Shown here piece after piece: positions 8,622 through 16,837 of a stretch of DNA of 64,000 nt (position 1 is the stretch's first letter; each line of letters begins with the position of its first letter). This stretch comes from Changchengzhania lutea (GTDB lineage: Bacteria; Bacteroidota; Bacteroidia; Flavobacteriales; Flavobacteriaceae): assembly GCF_006974145.1 (NCBI RefSeq), contig NZ_CP039456.1, positions 2,604,499 through 2,668,498 of the forward strand, in the 5' to 3' direction. The position numbers were made by a program, and so were the translations under genes. The notes beneath the pieces were generated by a model. That model made no database searches. It had not been told where the DNA came from and saw nothing but the letters and a program-made list of their open reading frames with translations.

Positions 8622-9578
8622 ATGAAAGTAACAGAACATATTAAAAAAGCAGACAGGAAAACCTTGTTTTCCTTTGAAATTATACCGCCGCAAAAAGGCA
8701 GGAATATTCAAGAATTGTATGACAATATTGATCCGTTGATGGAGTTTAATCCGCCATTTATAGATGTAACAACGTCAAGGGAAGAGTATATTTATATTGA
8801 TAAAGGGGATGGGCTTTTAGATAGAAAAATAACGAGAATGCGTCCAGGAACGGTTGGTATTTGTGCTGCCATTAAACATAAATATAACGTAGATACGATT
8901 CCGCATGTGCTTTGCGGCGGTTTTACAAAGGAGGAAACGGAGTATTTGTTGGTAGATTGCCATTATTTGGGTATCGATAATGTGATGGCGTTGCGGGGCG
9001 ATGCCATGAATCATCAAAAATATTTTGAACCTTCTAAAGGCGGGCACTGTTATGCGACCGAACTGGTAGGGCAGATGAACGATTTGAATCACGGTAAATA
9101 CTTGCATGATGTGATTGAGTCTGATAATAAAACAGATTTTTGCGTGGGCGTTGCAGGCTATCCGGAGAAGCATTTGGAGGCACCATCCTTAAATAACGAC
9201 TTAAAACGACTTAAAGAAAAGGTAGATGCTGGTGCAGATTATATAGTGACCCAAATGTTTTTTAATAATGAAAAATATTTTGAGTTTGTGGAAAAAGCTA
9301 AGGAATTCGGGATTGATGTGCCCATTATTCCGGGTATTAAACCCATAGCTATAAAGCGCCATTTGCAATTATTACCACAGGTATTTAAGATTGATATTCC
9401 TGAAGCACTAATTCATGAAGTTGAAAAGTGCAAGGATAACAAACAAGTACGGCAGGTAGGAATAGATTGGGCTATACAGCAGTCTAAGGAATTGCAAACT
9501 TATGGGGTGCCCGTATTGCACTACTATTCTATGGGCAAAAGTGATAATATAAAAGCCATTGCTTCAAAATTATTTTAA
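8622..9578 (+). CDS. metF: Methylenetetrahydrofolate reductase
   Basis: FAD-dependent enzyme that reduces 5,10-methylene-tetrahydrofolate to 5-methyl-tetrahydrofolate, the methyl donor for MetH. The protein is 318 residues long and folds as a TIM barrel. It opens with KTLFSFEIIPPQKGRN (about residues 14-29), where the Glu matches the catalytic glutamate of the family. It continues with VALRGD-like VMALRGD (about 121-127), CVGVAGYPEKHLEAPS (about 174-189) and DYIVTQMFFNNEKYFEFVE (about 206-224). The ATG follows directly on a G-rich repeat tail, AGGGGA. It shares the direction and pathway of metH; co-transcription through the 413-base gap is possible but not shown. Confidence 0.93.
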   Translation: MKVTEHIKKADRKTLFSFEIIPPQKGRNIQELYDNIDPLMEFNPPFIDVTTSREEYIYIDKGDGLLDRKITRMRPGTVGICAAIKHKYNVDTIPHVLCGGFTKEETEYLLVDCHYLGIDNVMALRGDAMNHQKYFEPSKGGHCYATELVGQMNDLNHGKYLHDVIESDNKTDFCVGVAGYPEKHLEAPSLNNDLKRLKEKVDAGADYIVTQMFFNNEKYFEFVEKAKEFGIDVPIIPGIKPIAIKRHLQLLPQVFKIDIPEALIHEVEKCKDNKQVRQVGIDWAIQQSKELQTYGVPVLHYYSMGKSDNIKAIASKLF

Positions 9579-9587
9579 TTATTCTGT

Positions 9588-9595
9588 TACATTTG
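9588..9595 (+). promoter_or_regulatory. Candidate -7 box TACATTTG
   Basis: TACATTTG matches TAnnTTTG and lies 20 bases before the start at 9616. No TTG is present at the expected upstream distance. Confidence 0.4.
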
Positions 9596-9615
9596 CCACT
9601 TAAGCCAACTGGTTA

Positions 9616-10713
9616 ATGAGAATATTATTTTTTTGTATATTTTTCACATGCGTTTCTATTACTTTCTCTCAAGATAAAGAATCTTCGTCTTACATAGATG
9701 TCAATTATTTTAAAGGCAATATTGCCTTACATAATAACGATATTTTGCATTTAATTAAAGGGCATCCCGAAGGTGTTATTCTAAGCTGGAATAAAAAAAC
9801 CTACGGGTTTAACAAGTGGGAACAACGTTTTAATTATCCTGATTATGGTTTTTCCTTTGCTTATCAAAATTTAAAAAATGATGTACTAGGAAATAATTAC
9901 TCGCTTTACGCGCATTATAACTTTTATTTTTTAAAGCGCAATCTTATGATGCGCATTGGTCAAGGTCTAGCCTATACAACCAATCCTTACGATAAAATCG
10001 AGAACTTTAGAAACATTGCTTTTGGTTCGAGGATCATGAGCAGTACGTGCCTCATGTTAAATTATAAAAAGGAGCGCGTCATTGATAACTTTGGGTTGCA
10101 GGCGGGAGTTTCTTTAATTCATTATTCAAATGCCAATGTAAAAGCACCCAATACCAGTATTAATTCACTCACTTTTAATTTAGGCGTGACCTATAATTTA
10201 GATGAAGATGAACCTGAATTTCAGCAAACTTTAGATGAAAATGATCAAAAATTTACCCAACCAATTAGGTATAATTTTGCTTTTAGAACGGGTATTAATG
10301 AAAGTGATATTGTTGGCAGTGGTCAGTTTCCGTTTTACGTTTTTTCAGCCTATGCCGATAAACGTATTAATAGAAAAAGCGCTTTGCAATTGGGAACCGA
10401 TGTGTTTTTTTCAAACTTTTTAAAAGAATTAATTTATTACCAAAGTGTGTCGTTTCCTGAAGAAAATGTCACTGGCGATGAAGACTATAAACGTGTTGGT
10501 GTTTTTACTGGACATGAATTATTTATGAATAAGACCTCTTTAGAAACGCAGCTGGGGTATTATGTGTATTATCCTTTTGACTTTGAAGGGCGTATGTATT
10601 TTAGAATAGGCTTGAAACGGTACTTTGGAAAAAAGTGGTTTGGTGCTTTAACATTAAAATCCCATGGTGCAAAAGCCGAGGCTGTCGAATTTGGATTTGG
10701 AGTCAGGTTGTAA
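9616..10713 (+). CDS. Acyloxyacyl hydrolase / PagL-like outer-membrane beta-barrel protein
   Basis: The 365-residue protein has a Sec signal peptide (about residues 1-18, ending FSQ-D) and alternating aromatic beta strands. The motif IHYSNANVKAPNTSIN, with His169 and Ser171, matches the His-x-Ser-Asn active-site motif of lipid A 3-O-deacylase PagL. The C-terminus (KSHGAKAEAVEFGFGVRL) has the closing-strand pattern of Bacteroidota acyloxyacyl hydrolases and ends in an outer-membrane-type Leu. It probably trims acyl chains from lipid A at the outer membrane; this follows from family resemblance. It is about twice PagL length because of an additional barrel half. It follows metF by 37 bases with its own candidate -7 box. 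Confidence 0.75.
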   Translation: MRILFFCIFFTCVSITFSQDKESSSYIDVNYFKGNIALHNNDILHLIKGHPEGVILSWNKKTYGFNKWEQRFNYPDYGFSFAYQNLKNDVLGNNYSLYAHYNFYFLKRNLMMRIGQGLAYTTNPYDKIENFRNIAFGSRIMSSTCLMLNYKKERVIDNFGLQAGVSLIHYSNANVKAPNTSINSLTFNLGVTYNLDEDEPEFQQTLDENDQKFTQPIRYNFAFRTGINESDIVGSGQFPFYVFSAYADKRINRKSALQLGTDVFFSNFLKELIYYQSVSFPEENVTGDEDYKRVGVFTGHELFMNKTSLETQLGYYVYYPFDFEGRMYFRIGLKRYFGKKWFGALTLKSHGAKAEAVEFGFGVRL

Positions 10714-10723
10714 ATTACTAAAT

Positions 10724-11149
10724 ATGGAGCAAAGATTAACGATAATAACCCTTGGCGTAAACGACTTAACCAAGTCTTCGAAATTTTATGAAGAGACCTT
10801 TGGTTGGAAAAAGATGACATCAAGTAATGAATATATTAGCTTTTTTCAGTTAAATGGCATGTTGTTATCCCTTTATCCTAAAGAAAAACTAGCAGAAGAT
10901 GCTACGGTTGAAAGTCAAGGTAACGGATTTAAAGGGTTTACTTTAGCCTTTAATACCAGAACAAAAGAAGAGGTTGGTGAATTAATCCAAACACTTGAAG
11001 GTAAAGGTGTAAAAGTTGTTAAAAAACCAAAGGCTACGGATTGGGGCGGCTATAGTGGTTACGTTGCAGATGTAGATGATAATCTTTGGGAAATTGCCTA
11101 TAATCCATTTTTAGCTTTAGATGACAAAGGAAACACCATTCAATCGTAA
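10724..11149 (+). CDS. VOC family (glyoxalase/bleomycin-resistance fold) protein
   Basis: From the ATG at 10724 the protein is 141 residues with two beta-alpha-beta-beta-beta modules: ITLGVNDLTKSSKFYEETFGWKK (residues about 6-28), a central ISFFQLNGMLLSLYPKE, and GGYSGYVADVDDNLWEIAYNPF near the end. The last motif, with a Glu metal ligand, is typical of VOC enzymes. An ATG 60 bases upstream in frame lies inside the preceding gene and would add an unrelated 20-residue leader, so it was rejected. The substrate is unknown. Confidence 0.85.
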   Translation: MEQRLTIITLGVNDLTKSSKFYEETFGWKKMTSSNEYISFFQLNGMLLSLYPKEKLAEDATVESQGNGFKGFTLAFNTRTKEEVGELIQTLEGKGVKVVKKPKATDWGGYSGYVADVDDNLWEIAYNPFLALDDKGNTIQS

Positions 11150-11159
11150 AGCGTTTACT

Positions 11160-11906
11160 ATGAAAAAAATAATTTACATCCTGTCCTTTTTTCTGATTTT
11201 GGCTTGCGATAGCGAAAATGCAGGGGATTGTTTTCAAAAATCAGGAAGCATTATTCAGAAAGAGGTTGTCCTTGAAGGCTTCGATAAGATATTGGTTAAT
11301 CGGGATGTGGAATTGATAATTAAAGAAGGTGCAGTTCAAAAGGTTGTCATTGAAACTGGGAGTAATCTATTAAATGATGTAAAAGCCGAAGTTGTTGGCG
11401 GAAGATTAATTCTTACAGATGATAACGCTTGTAACTATGTGCGCAAATATGGGATTACTAAAGTGTTTGTAACCGCGCCAAAAATTTCTGAAATACGAAG
11501 TTCAACACAATATGATATTAGTTCTGATGGAGTTTTAACCTATCCAAATTTAACCGTTTTGTCAGAGGATTTCGGTGCACCAGATACCTTCACGGTTGGC
11601 AATTTCAATTTACAAATTGATAATGACACGTTTCGATTGGTTTTCAATAACTTATCCAATTGCTTTATCTCTGGAAAAACTGAAAATTTGAATATCACGT
11701 TTGCTGCCGGAACCTCACGGTTTGAAGGGCGGAACTTGATTGCTCAAAATGTTACTATTTGGAATAGAAGTTCTAACGATATGACTGTAAATCCGCAGCA
11801 ACAAATAACAGGAAAAATTTCAGGAACAGGTGATGTTATTTGTGTAACTCGTCCGCCAGTTATAGACGTGGAACAACAATATAAAGGGGAGCTAATTTTC
11901 GAATAA
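11160..11906 (+). CDS. GIN-domain (DUF2807) lipoprotein
   Basis: From ATG 11160 the protein has a lipoprotein signal (MKKIIYILSFFLILACDSE, lipobox Cys at residue 17). The rest is a repeating beta-strand domain of about 220 residues: GFDKILVNRDVELIIKEG, VVIETGSNLL, RLILTDDN, VFVTAPKISEIRSST, and ending GTGDVICVTRPPVIDVEQQYKGELIFE. This matches the head GIN/DUF2807 right-handed beta-helix common in Bacteroidota. It is likely anchored at the cell surface or periplasm with an unknown role. Its 3' end overlaps the convergent ackA by 15 bases. An in-frame ATG at 11121 within the VOC gene is not preferred. Confidence 0.85.
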   Translation: MKKIIYILSFFLILACDSENAGDCFQKSGSIIQKEVVLEGFDKILVNRDVELIIKEGAVQKVVIETGSNLLNDVKAEVVGGRLILTDDNACNYVRKYGITKVFVTAPKISEIRSSTQYDISSDGVLTYPNLTVLSEDFGAPDTFTVGNFNLQIDNDTFRLVFNNLSNCFISGKTENLNITFAAGTSRFEGRNLIAQNVTIWNRSSNDMTVNPQQQITGKISGTGDVICVTRPPVIDVEQQYKGELIFE

Positions 11907-13079
11907 TTTAACTGCTTGCTTCGCAATTTCCAACTCTTCATTTGTGGGGACGACCAAAATACTCACTTTAGAACCCTTTGTACTAATTGTCCGGATTGTT
12001 CTTGATGTATCATTATTTTTTTCCGAATCGAGATGTATCCCTAAAAAATCTAAATCTTTACAAACGAGTTCTCGCATTAATTTCGAATTTTCTCCAATTC
12101 CAGCTGTAAATACAATAGCGTCCAGTCCGTTCAAAATAGCGGTATAACTTCCTATATATTTTTTAATCCGGTATGCATTCATTTCCAAAGCTAATTGGCA
12201 AGCCTTATTTCCTTTTTCAGCTTCAGATTCAATTTCTCTTAAGTCACTAAAACCTGTTAAACCAAGCATGCCACTTTTCTTTTGAAAAAGGGTGTTGATT
12301 TCATCTAAACTATAATTGTATTTTTCAGCCAAATAAAAGATTATAGAAGGATCAATGTCCCCAGAACGGGTGCCCATTATTAAACCATTAACAGGTGAAA
12401 ACCCTAAGGAATGATCAATACTTTTACCGTCTTTTATGGCGGTCATGCTACAGCCATTACCTAAATGAATGGTTATTATTTTTGAATTTAACTTCCCTAA
12501 ATAAGCTATTGTTTTTTCCGAAACATATTTGTGACTTGTGCCATGAAATCCATAAACGCGAATATTGTGCTTTTCTGAAAATTCGTTAGGAATGGCATAC
12601 TTGTACGCATATTCAGGAATCGTTTGATGGAAAGCTGTGTCGAAAACAGCCACCTGTTTGGCATCTGGAAAAATAAATTCAGCGACCTCAATCCCCGCTA
12701 AATTAGGTGGGTTATGTAGAGGTGCTAAAGATGAAAGTGCTCTTATCTTTTCTTTAACCACTTCTGTGATTTCGGTAGTGTCGCTAAAATGCTTCCCACC
12801 ATGTACCACTCTGTGTCCGACAATATCAATATCGTCAGTAGATTTAATGATGCCTGTTTCCTTATCTAATAGTTGCTTAGCTAATACCTCTAAACCTACT
12901 TTATGATTTGGAATGGCAGTTACAATATCTATATTATTTTTGGCAGTTTTAAATTTAAATTTAGCATCTTCAAAACCAATACGTTCTATTATGCCAGAGC
13001 ATAATATACTTTCTTCGGGCATTGAAAATAGTTGGAATTTTAATGAAGAACTCCCAGAGTTTAAAACTAATACTTGCAT
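11892..13079 (-). CDS. ackA: Acetate kinase
   Basis: A 395-residue ASKHA-fold kinase that converts acetyl phosphate and ADP to acetate and ATP. Conserved parts seen: MQVLVLNSGSSSLKFQLF at the N-terminus, GHRVVHGG (about 88-95), FDTAFH (about 142-147), YGFHGTSHKYVS (about 171-182), ITIHLGNGCSMTAIKDGKSIDHSLGF (about 197-222), MGTRSGDIDP (about 229-238), and VFTAGIGENS (about 325-334). It lies 2 bases after pta on the same strand, forming the classic pta-ackA acetate operon, and overlaps the end of the convergent GIN lipoprotein gene. Confidence 0.96.
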   Translation of the reverse strand: MQVLVLNSGSSSLKFQLFSMPEESILCSGIIERIGFEDAKFKFKTAKNNIDIVTAIPNHKVGLEVLAKQLLDKETGIIKSTDDIDIVGHRVVHGGKHFSDTTEITEVVKEKIRALSSLAPLHNPPNLAGIEVAEFIFPDAKQVAVFDTAFHQTIPEYAYKYAIPNEFSEKHNIRVYGFHGTSHKYVSEKTIAYLGKLNSKIITIHLGNGCSMTAIKDGKSIDHSLGFSPVNGLIMGTRSGDIDPSIIFYLAEKYNYSLDEINTLFQKKSGMLGLTGFSDLREIESEAEKGNKACQLALEMNAYRIKKYIGSYTAILNGLDAIVFTAGIGENSKLMRELVCKDLDFLGIHLDSEKNNDTSRTIRTISTKGSKVSILVVPTNEELEIAKQAVKLFEN

Positions 13080-13081
13080 AT

Positions 13082-15172
13082 TTATTGTTCTTGAGCTTGA
13101 ATTGCAGTTATAATTACCGTGCTATAAATATCGTCGGCAGTACAGCCTCTACTAAGATCGTTTACCGGTTTGTTTAATCCTTGTAAAACAGGGCCAATGG
13201 CCAAAGCTCCAGTTTCTCTTTGTACGGCTTTGTAGGTGTTGTTACCCGTGTTTAAATCTGGGAAAATTAAAATACTGGCTTGTCCTGCAACCTCAGAATC
13301 GGGTAATTTACTTTTACCAATCCGCATATCTACCGCGGCATCATATTGAATAGGGCCTTCAATTTTTAGATTTGGATTTTGTGCTTTAACAATTTCTGTA
13401 GCTTCTCGTACCTTTTCTACATCGGCACCTTTTCCTGATGATCCTGAAGAGTATGAAAGCATCGCGATTTTTGGTTCAATGCCAAACTCTTTAGCGGTTT
13501 GAGCTGATGAAATAGCAATTTCGGCTAATTCTTTAGAGTTGGGGTTAGGATTAATGGCGCAGTCACCAAACACTGAAATACGATCTTCTAAACACATAAA
13601 GAAAACGGAGGACACCAAATTAACCCCAGGTTTTGTTTTTATAAACTGAAGCGCTGGTCTTAAGGTGTGCTGCGTAGTATGCACTGCCCCAGATACCATC
13701 CCATCGGCATGCCCTTTATAGATCATCATAGTGCCAAAATAGGATACATCAGGCATGGCGTCTCTAGCCATTTCAAGATTTACGTCCTTGTGTTTTCTGA
13801 GCTCATAAAAAGTATTGACATAATCCTCGAAGTGCGGCGATTTGGTTGGTGAAATAATGTTGATATCTTTTGTGTTTAGAGAAATGTCTAATTTTTCAAT
13901 ACGCTCTATTATTTTGTCTGCTTCACCAATAAGTGTGAGTTCCACAACTTGTGCCTTAATGAGTCGTGCCGCTGCTCGCAGAACGCGTTCGTCATAACCT
14001 TCGGGTAAAACAATATGTTTTTTATCACTTAATGCCCGTTGTAGTAGCTTATATTGAAACATTCTTGGCGTGAATATATCAGATTCAAAAGTTATGAGCT
14101 TGTCGGCTAATTTATCAGTATCTACATGCTTATCGAAAGCAGTAATGGCAGTTCTTATTTTGTCGGTGTTTTCAGCATATATTTTAGATTTAATACTACC
14201 GATACTATTGGTTACTTGGTAGGTGCCACCCTTTACGCTAATAATTGGGACGATGCTTGATAATCCTCTAATAAGTTTTAGTATGGATTCTTCAGGAACA
14301 AGACCTCCAGTTAGGATAATCCCAGCGATTTTCGGATAATTCTTCGAAATATTTGCTTGCAAGGCTCCTAGAATAATATCGGCTCTATCGCCTGGTGTTA
14401 TAACAAGCGAATTGTTTTTTAAATACGTTAAGTAATTACGCAATTGCATGGCACCAACGCTAAAATTTTCCGATAGATTATTCAGCATACCCTCTCCGAA
14501 AATCACTTTGCCATTTAGGGCTTTTACAATTTCCTTTACTGTTGGGCTTGCTAAATTTGGGATTTTAGGAATGATAGTTATATCTGTTCCGTTGTTTATG
14601 CGTGTTTTTAATAAGGATTTTAAAGATGAACGATCTTTAGGCTTGACCTTATTGGTCATAATTGAAAGCACATCAACTTCATGTTTAAAGGTGTCGTGTG
14701 CTAGCTGAACATTATCTGCAATTTCTTTTATTCCCTTTTTGTCACCTTGGGTAACAATGATAACTGGCAGGCTTAAATTTTTAGAAATGAGAATATTAAT
14801 GTCTAACTCTAAACTTGAATTTTCATGAGAAAAATCGGTGCCTTCCACTAAAACGAAATCAAAGCGCTCTTCAAGATATTTGAATTTTTTTATGATTTCA
14901 TCTATAACTTCTCCAGATTTTCCTTGATTGTATAAATCTAGGACCTCATTTCGCGTATAGGCAAATGTTTTTTTATAATTAATATCTAGTTCGAAATAAG
15001 ACATCACCGTATTAATATGATTGTCCATGTCTCCTTCCTCAAGATCTTCTATAATTGGCCTGAAATAACCAACTTTAGCCGTCTTGCCTAAAAGCATACG
15101 CATTAAACCAAGAACGACAACAGATTTACCGCTATTAGGCTCAATAGTTGCTACATATATTCCTTTACTCAT
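13082..15172 (-). CDS. pta: Phosphate acetyltransferase
   Basis: A 696-residue long-form enzyme interconverting acetyl-CoA and acetyl phosphate. The N-terminal part is a P-loop BioD-like domain (ATIEPNSGKSVVVLGLMRML, about residues 8-27), the middle is a DRTGG regulatory domain (GDRADIILGALQ, about 255-266), and the C-terminal catalytic domain spans about 375-690. The catalytic domain shows VLPEGYDERVLRAA, DGMVSGAVHTT, SYSSGSSGKGADVEKVREA and VNDLSRGCTADDIY. It is the first gene of pta-ackA and has a TATCTTTG -7 box 22-29 bases upstream. Confidence 0.95.
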   Translation of the reverse strand: MSKGIYVATIEPNSGKSVVVLGLMRMLLGKTAKVGYFRPIIEDLEEGDMDNHINTVMSYFELDINYKKTFAYTRNEVLDLYNQGKSGEVIDEIIKKFKYLEERFDFVLVEGTDFSHENSSLELDINILISKNLSLPVIIVTQGDKKGIKEIADNVQLAHDTFKHEVDVLSIMTNKVKPKDRSSLKSLLKTRINNGTDITIIPKIPNLASPTVKEIVKALNGKVIFGEGMLNNLSENFSVGAMQLRNYLTYLKNNSLVITPGDRADIILGALQANISKNYPKIAGIILTGGLVPEESILKLIRGLSSIVPIISVKGGTYQVTNSIGSIKSKIYAENTDKIRTAITAFDKHVDTDKLADKLITFESDIFTPRMFQYKLLQRALSDKKHIVLPEGYDERVLRAAARLIKAQVVELTLIGEADKIIERIEKLDISLNTKDINIISPTKSPHFEDYVNTFYELRKHKDVNLEMARDAMPDVSYFGTMMIYKGHADGMVSGAVHTTQHTLRPALQFIKTKPGVNLVSSVFFMCLEDRISVFGDCAINPNPNSKELAEIAISSAQTAKEFGIEPKIAMLSYSSGSSGKGADVEKVREATEIVKAQNPNLKIEGPIQYDAAVDMRIGKSKLPDSEVAGQASILIFPDLNTGNNTYKAVQRETGALAIGPVLQGLNKPVNDLSRGCTADDIYSTVIITAIQAQEQ

Positions 15173-15193
15173 TTTAGTGTTTTTGTAGTATTA

Positions 15194-15201
15194 CAAAGAT
15201 A
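15194..15201 (-). promoter_or_regulatory. pta: pta promoter -7 box TATCTTTG
   Basis: On the minus strand TATCTTTG lies 22 to 29 bases upstream of the pta start and matches TAnnTTTG. No TTG is found at the usual distance upstream. Confidence 0.45.
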
Positions 15202-15279
15202 GTTTATTCATTACTCATTTAATGAAACAGCTATGAATCGTAAATTATTTTGAATTGCAAAATTAGCATCTTGATATGT

Positions 15280-15300
15280 TGACAAAGATGATATTTGTCA
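15280..15300. promoter_or_regulatory. Inverted repeat TGACAAA-N7-TTTGTCA upstream of pta
   Basis: TGACAAA (15280-15286) and TTTGTCA (15294-15300) form a perfect 7-bp inverted repeat about 80-100 bases upstream of the pta -7 box. It may be a regulator site; no regulator can be named. It could also be a weak hairpin after gldA. Confidence 0.35.
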
Positions 15301-15374
15301 TGCTTTTCACTTAATTTTAAAATCTCATTATACTAACTTATCAAATAAAGGCTATCTAAATAAATGAGCTAAAA

Positions 15375-16271
15375 TTATTTTGAAGTTAGGTCTCTAAATA
15401 AACTTTCTAAACTCGCATTTTTCTGATTAAGCTGAAGTATTTTTAATTGATTGTCATGCGCAAAATCAAAAACGTAGGAGCGCATATCTTTCTTAGTGTT
15501 AAATGTGATTTCATAAATAAAATCATGGGTGTTTCTAACCTTTTTAACGTTTGGTAGCTTTAATAAAAAAGCATCTTCAACACGGTAATCAAATTCCACA
15601 ATAACAATCTGTGCTTCACCTTCCCGCAATTCTTTTAAGTTTTTATCGGCTACAATTTCACCTTTATTAATAATAATAACACGATCGCACATGGCTTCAA
15701 CCTCTTGCATAATATGTGTGGAAAGAAAAACGGTTTTCGTTGTGCCTATTTGTTTAATAAGATTCCTAATATCAATTAACTGGTTGGGGTCTAATCCTGT
15801 AGTCGGCTCGTCCAAAATCAAGACCTCAGGGTCGTGCAACAGCGCATTTGCCAACCCTACGCGCTGTCTGTAGCCTTTAGAAAGTTGTCCTATTTTTTTG
15901 TCTACTTCTGGGCTAAGTCCAGTGAGTTGAATGACATCCTCTATGCGAGATTTAGAAACCTTATAAATACTCGCATTAAAGTTTAAATATTCCCGAACAT
16001 ACATATCTAAATACAAGGGATTGTGCTCTGGTAAATAGCCCACACTTTGTTGTACGTTTTGAGTGTCTTCGCAAATGTCAAAACCATTAACCTTGGCATT
16101 ACCTTCACTCGTAGCGATATAGGTCGCCAAAATTTTTATCATTGTTGATTTTCCTGCCCCATTAGGCCCAAGAAAACCAACAATTTCTGGCTTTTTAATT
16201 TTGAAAGACACTTGGTTAAGAGCCTTTTGGGTGCCATAAAATTTCGAAATGTTTTCTACTTCTATCGACAT
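15375..16271 (-). CDS. gldA: Gliding motility-associated ABC transporter ATP-binding protein
   Basis: The 298-residue ATPase has Walker A GPNGAGKS (about residues 35-42), the signature region LSKGYRQRVGLANALLHDPEVLILDEPTTGLDP (about 129-161) with Walker B, and the H-loop STHIMQE (about 184-190). Length, the N-terminal MSIEVENISKFYGTQKAL and the C-terminal SLESLFRDLTS match GldA, which works with membrane subunits GldF and GldG in Flavobacteriia gliding. Those partners are not in this window. Any CcmA/Nod-type ABC ATPase would look similar, but the gldBC genes at 40038-41335 support a gliding organism. Confidence 0.85.
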   Translation of the reverse strand: MSIEVENISKFYGTQKALNQVSFKIKKPEIVGFLGPNGAGKSTMIKILATYIATSEGNAKVNGFDICEDTQNVQQSVGYLPEHNPLYLDMYVREYLNFNASIYKVSKSRIEDVIQLTGLSPEVDKKIGQLSKGYRQRVGLANALLHDPEVLILDEPTTGLDPNQLIDIRNLIKQIGTTKTVFLSTHIMQEVEAMCDRVIIINKGEIVADKNLKELREGEAQIVIVEFDYRVEDAFLLKLPNVKKVRNTHDFIYEITFNTKKDMRSYVFDFAHDNQLKILQLNQKNASLESLFRDLTSK

Positions 16272-16288
16272 ATTGTATAATATTTAAT

Positions 16289-16296
16289 CAAAAATA
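16289..16296 (-). promoter_or_regulatory. gldA: gldA promoter -7 box TATTTTTG
   Basis: On the minus strand TATTTTTG matches TAnnTTTG 18-25 bases upstream of gldA. The TTG element is not obvious. Confidence 0.4.
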
Positions 16297-16323
16297 ATGA
16301 TTCTTTAAAACTAAGTGTTAAAG

Positions 16324-16484
16324 AAAGTGGTTTAAACTTTTTTCAATTGGCTGCAAAAGGCTCCTTTTCACCCCTTTTTCGCCTTTTTATTACTTCGTAG
16401 CCCTGCAATGAAGTGCAAAAAAGTCTTTAAAATGAATAAAAAATAGCTATTTTTCGCTTCAATCAAAAAAGTTTAAACCACTTC
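16324..16484. repeat. Structured dispersed repeat, copy A
   Basis: The left arm AAGTGGTTTAAACTTTTTT (starting 16325) and the right arm AAAAAAGTTTAAACCACTT (16465-16483) are perfectly complementary over 19 bases. They are extended inward by CAATTG / CAATC. The interior (16337-16471, 135 bases) aligns almost without gaps to 50837-50970 (copy B), sharing CTTTTTTCAATTG, a CGTAGC centre, and TTTTCGCT-nA-CAATCAAAAAAG. The outer arms differ in sequence between copies but pair within each. It carries no ORF. Confidence 0.75.
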
Positions 16485-16658
16485 AAAATGTAGTCTTGAA
16501 AGTGAAAACGAGAATGAAATGAAAGGTTTTGGTTCCAAGCCATTTTAAGATGTCATAGAATAATTGATGCTTAGTTTGGGATAATATAATGTAAAGGTAG
16601 TTTTGCTGTAAAATCTTTAAATTTTTTCTGAAATGCGTAAAAAAGCAAGAGCACAATT
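16485..16658. other. AT-rich spacer without recognised feature
   Basis: Nothing convincing is seen between repeat copy A and the promoter of the aromatic leader. Confidence 0.5.
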
Positions 16659-16687
16659 TTGATTTGAAGAAATATTAATTACTTTAG
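16659..16687 (+). promoter_or_regulatory. Promoter of the aromatic amino acid operon leader
   Basis: TTG (16659-16661), an 18-base spacer and TACTTTAG (16680-16687) resemble the TTG / TAnnTTTG pattern with one mismatch. Transcription would start close to 16694, just before the leader peptide ATG at 16698. Confidence 0.45.
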
Positions 16688-16697
16688 CCACCTAATT

Positions 16698-16781
16698 ATG
16701 ACAACAACAGGAACTTATACATATTTTAACAATTGGTTTTATTTCTTTTTTAATAAAAGGAACGAGGCGTTGTATGTATAA
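16698..16781 (+). CDS. Aromatic-rich leader peptide controlling the pheA operon
   Basis: A 27-codon reading frame starts at ATG 16698 and stops at 16779-16781. Its product begins MTTTGTYTYFNNWFYFFF, so 9 of residues 7-18 are Tyr, Phe or Trp (TAT, TTT, TTC, TGG codons). It ends NKRNEALYV. A run of codons for the end products of the downstream operon, followed by a terminator just before pheA, is the hallmark of ribosome-mediated transcription attenuation. Shortage of charged Phe or Tyr tRNA would stall the ribosome in 16716-16751. The peptide is too short for ordinary gene calling. No function for the peptide itself is expected. Confidence 0.85.
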   Translation: MTTTGTYTYFNNWFYFFFNKRNEALYV

Positions 16782-16812
16782 TTTATAAACATAAATTAAA
16801 ACATGAGTCTCG
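16763..16812 (+). promoter_or_regulatory. Candidate antiterminator pairing of the pheA attenuator
   Basis: CGAGGC (16763-16768) can pair with GTCTCG (16807-16812) with one wobble, and ATGT (16774-16777) with ACAT (16801-16804). The first pairing would consume the 5' arm of the terminator at 16806-16827. It begins about 12 bases downstream of the last codon of the aromatic run, where a stalled ribosome would leave it free. Confidence 0.55.
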
Positions 16813-16833
16813 ATGAAAATCGGGACTTTTTTT
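16806..16833 (+). terminator. Attenuator terminator before pheA
   Basis: The stem AGTCTCGAT (16806-16814) / ATCGGGACT (16819-16827) has nine pairs including one G-U, a GAAA loop and a run of seven T bases from 16827. The pheA ATG begins only five bases later, so termination here silences the operon. Confidence 0.85.
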
Positions 16834-16837
16834 ATAT

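Noticed and set aside
10664-10723. Upstream start for the VOC gene
   Set aside because: The added 20 residues overlap the end of the PagL-like gene and do not fit the family.
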